Positions 56,703-64,000 of a DNA stretch of 64,000 bases are shown piece by piece (positions within the stretch are counted from its first letter, which is position 1; every line of letters starts with the position of its first letter). Source of the DNA: Nyssa sinensis (lineage: Eukaryota; Streptophyta; Magnoliopsida; Cornales; Nyssaceae); the NCBI GenBank assembly GCA_008638375.1, contig CM018048.1:6469089-6533088 (forward strand), read 5' to 3'. A program made the position numbers and the translations under genes. The notes beneath the pieces were generated by a model that had not been told where the DNA came from, ran no database searches, and saw only the letters and a program-made list of their open reading frames with translations.

Positions 56703-58914
56703 ATGGCCGATGAGAATGGAGCAGCAAATAGCAGAGACGAGCAAGAAGAGGCACTGGTGGCTCTTATCGAGCATCGTACCAAAGAAGTAGAACATCTCCG
56801 TCGGCATGTCACATATTACAAATCTCAGGTCGTTACACTTATCGAATACTCGTTTTTCTACTCTTTCTTCGATTTTTTTTTTTATTTCGAAATAATTTAT
56901 GCACACACATTCATACGAATGTTCTTGTACCATTTCATTACTCTGTTTTTGATTTCTTTTATGCAGCGATGAATCTTGGAAATGTCTCTTTTTTGAGGTT
57001 ATAATCTTGCTCAATCTTTTAATAGTTATATCCACTTCTATGGTGCCCTCAGTTATTACCTAAACTTAAGACTCTGAATTTTGTGTGGAATAAATTTTGA
57101 TAATGGAGTTCTGGTTGTAGGCCATTACCAGGTGTTGGTCCACTTAAGCAGGATGTTGTGAGGATAGTCTGGATATGTACTTAACTTTTGACAAATTTTT
57201 TTTTTTGCACAAAGGGTTGTTTTCAGACAACCCGCATTCTCACGCTCTAGGGTCCGTCCCAACATGTTTTCATTGCACCAAGAAACCCTATAGTGGAGTT
57301 CTGGTCGTATAAACTGATTAAAATTCTTGACAAACTGCCGGGGCAAGGGCATTTTATTTCAAATGGGAAGCTTAGAGGAGTTTTGAGTAACATGGTATCA
57401 TTGTTGTGATGTCTTTTGAAGATTTTCTAAGGTTGATACTTTATTTTTGTATACATTGACTCACTTTTCTTATTGTTGGAACATTTTTTTTTTCTCACAT
57501 GATAGTGGCCCTTGGATGAGAGTTGAACTCGGGACATTGGGGTTGGGGATATTACTCAAGCCTCTTCCCATTTCCCGACTCATCACAATTCTGATTGTGA
57601 GAATATTATATGCAAAAAAAAAAAGTGAAAATGTTTTTTTTTTTCAAACTCAAATTAGTTGCAATTGAGGCAGAGAATTGAACAAGCATTCTGAAATTTT
57701 GATAGTAGGTAATAGCAGTTTAACATTTAAAATAAATAGATTGCATTCAGAAACTATCATTTTTTTTAAGCTATTCTAAGAGACAATCAAGGCAGTAGAA
57801 CATCAATATCATATGGAAAAGAAGTGATTTAACCTGCATTGATGGATATTTCATACATGAACACTTGCAAGGTTAACGATAATATTAGCTTGATCTGCTT
57901 TCTACCATTACCAATGAAACGAGTGTGGAAGTTGTCCGGCTTTCTATTCCCCAATGAACTTGTGCACAGATATTCTCATACCGAAATGTTATGCACATGC
58001 TGTTATATATGGTTTCTATTTATCGCTGCATTGAATTAATAGTCTGTACCTGATGTGAGATGCCTTTTATTGTTTATAAAATGGACATCATATAGTTATT
58101 TGTTAGTAGGCTAAACAATCTGATATATCTGTTGCCAAAATGTAGCTAATCATCTCCTTTGAAAAGGTGTGCAGCTTGATCAAGCAGAGAGGAGGTTAGA
58201 GGATACTCAGTCTAAGTTGGCTCGCCTTAGAGGCTGTGACAATAACGTCATCCAAAAACTTTCTGGGTGATAATATTAAAGATGTAAAAGTTGAGCGAAG
58301 ATCTACTAGTCCTATCCAGATCAGTGAATTTTCTTCTCAAAACCAGCTGCAATCTAAACCACAACTTGTTATTCCTGCTGTGAACTCAAAAATCTCCCAA
58401 CATATGAAAATGGCAGAGACTGGGACGAAAGCTTCAAATGGTTCTAGTGGTAGAGCTTGTACATTAGTTCCCATTCACACTAATAGTATTGTGAAACTAC
58501 AGGGGGACAATTCTAATAGAATTTATGCTGAGGAAGAAGCTGTTGAGACTGAAGCTAAAGGGACAAAAAGGAAGTTTGGTAATACTTTCACCTGTTAAGT
58601 GGCCTAGCACTATAAGTTTTTCCCTGTGCGTGCATGTGAATGAAAATTTTTGTCTGCCACTACAATTTGCATCTTGTGTTCTTGACTTCTCATATTTCTG
58701 TGTAAATTTATTTTTGATTGGATTTATTATTCATCATAAATGTTTTGTGAATTAAAGCGCAGAAAGAACACAGAGAATTAATTCCCTTGATGTGTAGCTG
58801 CTCTTCTCCTTGCACGATCTGTTGCCAAACAGTCTGTGTCGTCTCCAGTCAACACAAGAGAAAGTTGATAAGTCTTGTCTTGTGTCCAACAAATGATCAG
58901 CTATTTGTGACCTG
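56703..58914 (+). CDS. 5' part of a coiled-coil gene, probably of a plant WD40-repeat family; frameshifted, 3' end not found
   Basis: Three exons join in phase: 56703-56828, 58175-58578 and 58758-58914, with GT-AG borders. Exon 1 encodes MADENGAANSRDEQEEALVA then LIEHRTKEVEHLRRHVTYYK, a charged helix. Exon 2 begins LDQAERRLEDTQSKLARLRG, continuing the coiled coil. A phase change near 58,235-58,245 is then needed to reach SSKNFLGDNIKDVKVERRST and a Ser/Thr/Lys-rich linker ending EAKGTKRKF. Exon 3 reads AQKEHRELIPLMCSC, VSSQHKRKLISLVLCP and NDQLFVT. That looks like the lead into a WD40 propeller, but no propeller exons appear before the window end. I cannot name the gene. It is either truncated by the LINE-rich region or has a very long intron. 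First start chosen: ATG in CCATGG context. Confidence 0.55.
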
Positions 58915-59730
58915 GTAGTTTGAGATTGCTTGAATTTCTGAGTGAGAAAGTGATAAAAGGGAAGTTTTATATTTAAATGCCGCTTGTATCTTTTATTCAA
59001 ACTAAAGAAAATTTAGTTAAGGTTGCGCTGTTGTGGCATAAGTGAGGACTTTCAATTTGTAGTGCAAATATAGGATAGGGTTCGTTTTTGGGGACGGTAG
59101 GGGTCGGGAAACATGGGAAAGCCATGTTTCCGACGAAAGCAGGTTGGTACCTGCTTTGCATGAGAACATGGTTTTACCACATTTCCCCATCGCTGCCCCC
59201 CCTCCCCCTGATACACTCATAGTATCCCTAGCTTTCAAACTTGCTTGGTTTCAGAATGGTATATATTTGGGTTTTCCCTTCTTGGGCGCCCTTTTAATGA
59301 AATATACTTTTATTGAACAAAAAAAAAAAAAGCCTTCCACAGAACTCACAGACACTACCAAGGCAAATGTGCACATGAATTAAGAAGAAAAATGTTTAAA
59401 TTTTAATTCTTTGGTTTTTTTTAATAGATTTTAAATCTACTTTTTTCTCCTTTCCTTTTCCAATGTGCAAATAACTTTTCGAAGGTTGAAATATTCCAAT
59501 TTTTGTGAATGTGTATTGGTTTTCTACAATTGCTAAACTTCGATACTGCATGCATGCATGCATTAAGTTATAGTACATTTTGAGGTATGAGAAGTCCATT
59601 ATAGGGCTCATCTCTCTCTCTCTTTTCTCTCTTCAACCCAGTAAGTAAATTGTTCTTCAATGCAGATTGCATGGCCTTGAAGTAAATTGTACTCTGGTTG
59701 ATGGAACAATGTAGGCAAGGGAAGTCATTC
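58915..59730. other. Intronic or intergenic sequence, no exon seen
   Basis: A GT donor at 58915 is followed by AT-rich sequence and a purine/pyrimidine-biased patch at 59,080-59,220. No continuation of the upstream gene was found. Confidence 0.5.
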
Positions 59731-60080
59731 TTTTTTTTTTGGGATCAGTAAAGGTATTTGCATTAAAGGTACCTGAGGGGGGTGAACCCATATACAAAAA
59801 AGGGGAATACGCTTAGAAAAATTAATGTTTGAATTCTTCCAAAAAATCTATATAAGAGTTTAAATACATGGGATTTTCCTCCCTAATCCAAAAGTGTTTT
59901 AATCTCAAAATAATGGTCCTTGAACTTCCAAGGAGGGAGCTCAAGGCCATAAAAAGTCTTATATTTCTCTCCTTCCAAACACACCATGAGAGGCAAAGAG
60001 GAGTGCCTCTCTAGGCAATCCTCAACTCTTTCCTTAATTAGCCCATTAGCCCAAATCCAAGCCCAGCCCATTAAAGCCTA
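59731..60080 (-). mobile_element. L1-type LINE 3' end fragment
   Basis: On the minus strand it ends with a poly(A) tail (T run at 59731-59740). The tail is preceded by CTTTAATGCAAATACCTTTA and GGGTTCACCCCCCTCAGG, a 3' UTR layout shared with the L1 at 62.3 kb. Minus-strand coding (RHSSLPLMVCLEGEKYKTF) fits the extreme C-terminus of a plant L1 ORF2. 5'-truncated, as usual for LINEs. Confidence 0.65.
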
Positions 60081-60981
60081 GCAATCAACTAGGTTTTATG
60101 AGTTCTAAAAAGTTGAAAAGTCTTATTTGGTAATTGATAAAAAAAAAAAAATCTTATTTGGTAGGAAATTATTTATGCAGTTTTGTAAAATGTTTTTATC
60201 TCTAGTTCCTGTAAATCAACCAATATTTATTGCTGAAGGATTAAAAAGTATCTGCAGTCAACATATATCCTTATTGTAAAAACTATGTAAATTTTAGGAG
60301 TGAAAAAAATGAAGTCTAGGATTGTGTTACTACTGCACTTATCTGTTAGTGGGCTGTTAATATCGCGATGCAATCAAGAGGAAGGGCCCATCGAGGAGAG
60401 CTTTTGTACTCTTGCTTTTACGTTTGTGTTTGCCAAGCTGTTCCAGAAAATGTGCTTGGCTTTTTTCCCATGCTTTTAAAACTGCTTTGTGTTGATTTTT
60501 CTTTCCCAAATGCACAATAATGCATTTGCAGAAAAGTAGCTTTGGCCTGCTTTTCCCCAAACACACTTTTGAGTGTTTGGAGAAGTTTCTCCAAACTACC
60601 ACCAGGGCTTGGATGGGTTGATATATTTCCCGCTTAGAGATGTTAATCGATTCCAACTCCCTGATTGAGGATTCTCGGGGTATCCTTAATTCCTTATGAT
60701 CAATGCTGGAAATTTAGCAAATCCCTGTCTTTCCTAAAGTGGCTGGGAAGTTTTTTTCTGGTGTGCTACTTTGATTGCAGATCAGCCAGTTCCTACCCGT
60801 TCCAAGCTGCATCAACATTGAATGGTACTTGTGAATTGAGGTTTCAAAAAGGCCATATTTTAACACATGGTTGCTTGAGTCTCAACTTAGTGACAAATCA
60901 TTTATAAGGAGTGTAATATTATTTATCTTTTTTGCCCTGATTTTCAGGACAGACATAAAACCTAATGGTTTTTTCCTTCTT

Positions 60982-61193
60982 TGTTGGAATAGGCGCTTAA
61001 TATGATTAAATGATTCATGTTTTGACTTGGAGCTTGAACTAAGGGAATCTAACAACTGTAGGTGGGTGGGGAAAAATCAATTTTTTTTGTTGGAAGAGGC
61101 ACTCAATATGATTAAGTGATTCATGTTCTGACTTGGAGGTTGATTGAGGGAATCTAACGACTGTAGGTGAGTGGGGAAAAATCAAATGTTTTA
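60982..61193 (+). repeat. Two-copy tandem duplication, period 106
   Basis: TGTTGGAATAGGCGCTTAAT and TGTTGGAAGAGGCACTCAAT start two copies. Each runs through GATTCATGTT, TGACTTGGAG and GGGGAAAAATCAA. Divergence of about 10% indicates an old duplication. Confidence 0.85.
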
Positions 61194-61327
61194 GCAAATC
61201 AAACTTACCTGATTTCTCTCTTCTTTTTTTTTTTTTTCTTCTTGTTCTTCTTCTTCTTTTATATATATCATTTTTATTTTCATTTATGGAAATGTTCTAT
61301 TTGTTACTTAAGGTTAATAAAATTAGT

Positions 61328-61700
61328 GTAGCTGAAATGATGATATTAAGATGAATGTGTAGTAAGACAAGAAAAGATAGAATTAAGAATGAACATATTC
61401 GAGAGATGATAGGAGTAGTACCTATGCGAGATAAAATGAAAGAACATCGGTTAAGGTGGTATGGTCATGTAAAATGAAGACCAATAAATGCATCAATAAT
61501 GAAGAGCATTATGATTAATATTGAGGGTCATGCTAGGGGGCGAGGGTGAAACAAAATTAACTTTGGTAGAGGTAGTTAAAAAAGATATGATAATGTGTAG
61601 TCTAATGGAGAGAATGACCCTAAATAGAAAAGAATGGCGATATACGATTCATGTAACCGACCCCAAATAATTAGGATAAGGTTTTGTTGAGTTGAGTTCC
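61328..61700 (+). mobile_element. RTE-type LINE 3' remnant
   Basis: The plus frame reads [40 protein letters not shown] and, further on, WRYTIHVTDPK-like sequence, with stops replacing Trp and Arg codons. This is the conserved C-terminal tail of plant RTE-clade LINE reverse transcriptases. It ends in the typical GATAAGGTTTTGTTGAGTTGAG sequence rather than a long poly(A). Confidence 0.8.
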
Positions 61701-61854
61701 ATTTGTTAAGACTTGAAAGAGTGTAAAACCTTTTCTCTTCTTCCTAACTCCAAAAACCTTCCCTTGTCCTTGTCCTTGTTCTTGTTCTTATTTATTTATT
61801 TTTTTTATAATATCATTGCCATTTATGGAAATGTTCCATTTGTTAAGGCTTGAA

Positions 61855-62046
61855 AGAGTGTTAAACCCTATCACTTTTTCCTTCCTCCACAAACTTCTCT
61901 TTCTAATTTTATAATGAAAGTGTGTTACAAACTTTACTCTTTTTTCCTTCCTCCACAAACCTCTCGCTCTAATTTTATAATGAAAGATTTTAAAAGCTTT
62001 GCTCTTCTTCCTTCCTCCACAATCCTCTCTTTCTAATTTTATAATT
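61855..62046 (+). repeat. Three-copy tandem repeat, unit about 63 bp
   Basis: CCTTCCTCCACAAACCTCTC followed by TAATTTTATAATGAAAG occurs three times with small changes. Confidence 0.8.
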
Positions 62047-62310
62047 GATGGGGCTAAAAGGCCTTACCAGTATTGGTCCTGCCCATGCAGGGATACAAAC
62101 CTAACCCCCAATAAGTCTAGTCATTACTGATTGTGTTAGATTCGTTAAATTTGTTTTTCCATATGGCTTTATGCTGCAGCATATTCAATCGTATTATTAT
62201 CTGTCATCCTCCTACACTTTATTTGATCCATTTTTTTTTTGCTTCAGCCCTAAGAATGTTTGTATTTGTACATTTCACAAAGAAGAAGCAAGTTGCGTGT
62301 ACATCCTTCT

Positions 62311-64000
62311 TTTTTTTGATAAGTAAGTGAATTGTATTAAAGGTGCCCAAGGGGGATGCAACTAACAATACAAAAGCAAATCTATACATTCACGTCCATA
62401 AAGACCCCAAAAAATTGACATGTGCACCTACATACAAGGTTTAGGTCTTTTTGGCCCAAAAAAATAAAAGACGCAAAAAGGAGTCCTTTAGAACAAAATG
62501 GGTGTTTTTACTCCCCTCAAAAATATGATTGTTTTGCTCTTTCCAGATGCACCACACTAAACAATGCGGCACCATTCTCTATATACCTTTGATTTCCTTT
62601 CTCACTCTCATCCCTCCCCAACAAGATAACAATTGTTTCAAGTTAGTCGGCACTACCTAAGAGAAGCCAAAAATTACCAACACAAAGCACCACATATCGC
62701 TAGCCAACGCACAATGAATCAATAGATGATCAACATATTCCAACCCCTCTTTGCACATGTAACACCTGTTCCCTCTTCTGTAAGTTGTCCCCCATCAAGA
62801 TTGCTCCCCACGAACCAACCCACACAAGAAAAGCAACCTTTGACAGAACTCCAGTATGCCACACCATCCGCTAAGAAAACTAACCCACCCTTACCCCATG
62901 CAGCACCCTATAATATGACTTGACCGAAGAGTCCCCATGATTCCACTTTACCACATTGTGTCCTCCATCCCCAGAATCGGCATCTGATCAGCAATACTAT
63001 GTAACATTACCCCCTTCTGCTCCACTTCTCAATCATAAAAATCTCGCCTAAAGACAGGGTTCCAAACCACCTCCCTGCCAACCCTTTCAAAATAATCCAC
63101 CACCAAGGCATTATGGTAAGAAGCAAGACAATACAAATGAGGAAAATACTCCTTTAGAATCCTCTCAGCACACCAACTATCCTCCAAGAACTACACCTTT
63201 GTCCCCTCCCCTACTTGAAAGCTCACCACTTCCTTAAAATCCTCCACACCCCTCTGAATGGACTTCCACACCCCACACCCCACGCCCCACACCCCATAGG
63301 ACCCACCACATTGCCCGAAACCACTCCCCAGTAGAATATCCATACTTCACCCTAACAACATCCTTCCATAACATATCACTCTCCACCCCAAATCTCGATA
63401 ACGACATGCTAAGCAAAGCCTTGTTAAACAATCTCAAGTCCTTCACTCCCAACCCCCATCCCTAATCAAGGACTTAACCTTCTTGTTGGAATGTCCCACA
63501 TTGCCTATTTATGGCTATTCTGTGCGGTTTATAAGGCTTTAGTTCCCCTTTTCTTAATACCTGGGTTTTAAGGAGTTGAATGGGCTGGACCCTACAAGTG
63601 GTATCAGAGCCAGATTGGGCTAGTCTTCCAGCGTGCCCAGTTTCCGGCTGCTATGGTCTAGGGGGTGTGTTGGAATGTTCCACATTGCCCATTTGTGGCC
63701 CCTCTGTGCAGTCTATAAGGCTTTAGTTTCCCTTTTCTTAATACTTGGGTTTTAAGGAGTTGAATGGGTTGTGCTTTACAAGACTTCTCCTCATTTACTA
63801 AATGAAACTTCTTCTCATCCTTCATGTCCCCCCATAAAAAGCCCCTTTGTAACTTTTCCAACCTTCTCGCAACAGTTGCTGGAATAGTACACAATGTGCT
63901 TTTAATCAACGTAAGCTTTCCTTCCTTTGATAGGTACCTCCCTTTCCACCCTACAAGCCTCCTCTGAAACCGCTCAACAATGGGATCCTGACTTGCTATA
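62311..64000 (-). mobile_element. L1-type LINE, C-terminal part of ORF2, truncated by the window edge
   Basis: On the minus strand, starting from the window end, frames read VERFQRRLVGWKGRYLS, LTLIKSTLCTIPATVARRL, KLQRGFLWGDMKDEKKFHLV, GVKDLRLFNKALLSMSLSRF and then a zinc-binding zf-RVT region (VKSYYRVLHGV, DNLQKRG, CYMCKEG, VDHLLIHCALASDMW). These are the ordered C-terminal motifs of a plant non-LTR reverse transcriptase. The 3' UTR contains GCATCCCCCTTGGGCACC, and the tail is a T run on the plus strand (62311-62318). Multiple stops and shifts; a TRIM is inserted at 63484-63783. Confidence 0.88.
63484..63783 (+). mobile_element. TRIM (miniature LTR retrotransposon), copy 2, complete, inside the L1
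   Basis: LTRs lie at 63484-63596 and 63668-63780 (113 bases each: TGTTGGAATGTCCCACATTG ... CTACA). A perfect iMet-type PBS (TGGTATCAGAGC, 63599-63610) and a CTAGGGGGTG polypurine tract flank a 71-base interior without coding. CTTCT duplications at 63479-63483 and 63784-63788 place the true right end three bases past the TACA, at AGA. Removing the element and one CTTCT restores the L1 reading frame. It would need Copia proteins in trans. Confidence 0.92.

Noticed and set aside
56520..57035. 171-codon minus-strand frame opposite exon 1 of the coiled-coil gene
   Set aside because: It is the shadow of the plus-strand exon plus intron; the plus strand has the splice sites and coiled-coil codon pattern.
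60357..60656. 99-codon minus-strand frame with Lys-rich sequence
   Set aside because: The region has MITE-like inverted features (CCAAACACAC, TTTTAAAAC) and the frame looks accidental.
1..64000. CRISPR arrays, bacterial operons, rRNA or tRNA genes
   Set aside because: The window is plant nuclear DNA; the only regular direct repeats are the 61-bp array and short tandem duplications, and no tRNA cloverleaf or rRNA segment was seen.

Overview
The window is plant nuclear DNA, almost certainly from a eudicot. It is AT-rich, has GT-AG introns, and holds three host genes separated by long repeat-filled stretches. The repeats are typical of plants: Ty3/Gypsy Tat-type and Ty1/Copia LTR retrotransposons, solo LTRs of a long-LTR family, TRIMs, Stowaway and other MITEs, and L1 and RTE LINE remnants. 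The species cannot be fixed from sequence alone.

Layout. 1-3.7 kb: gene-free. 3.7-8.6 kb (minus): an intact four-exon gene for a small cytosolic acyl-CoA-binding protein (90 aa) with a 4.4-kb first intron carrying two MITE-like elements. 8.8-11.8 kb: AT-rich spacer with a clean Stowaway MITE. 11.8-27.0 kb: a complete 15.2-kb Tat-lineage Gypsy element with two LTRs and a 5-bp duplication (CTTAC). Its order is PBS, gag, protease, RT, RNase H, second (archaeal-type) RNase H, integrase, a 61-bp tandem array, then two antisense transcription units, PPT and 3' LTR. A 3.2-kb solo LTR is nested in one antisense ORF. 28.7-33.9 kb: a decayed 5.2-kb Copia element. 34.6 kb: a scrap of an HSP70 gene. 36.4 kb: a TRIM. 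40.1-43.0 kb (plus): a four-exon clade-B-like PP2C phosphatase gene with two apparent 1-bp frameshifts in exon 1. 44.4-55.7 kb (minus): a badly decayed Copia element broken by two further solo LTRs. 56.7-58.9 kb (plus): the 5' part of a coiled-coil gene, probably of the WD40 type, with one frameshift. 59.7-64 kb: L1 and RTE LINE remnants, one L1 being split by a second TRIM.

How the parts relate. The host genes are unrelated to one another. The retroelements form a readable nesting record, because empty sites and target duplications can be seen directly. The most unusual part is the 3' half of the Tat element: two antisense genes, each preceded by its own TATA-containing leader, and the two leaders look like diverged copies of one sequence. 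One antisense ORF resembles the 'putative gypsy type transposon' (Transposase_28) family; the other I do not recognise. All three LTR elements that retain an RT have lost an aspartate from the YxDD active site, so none should be autonomous.
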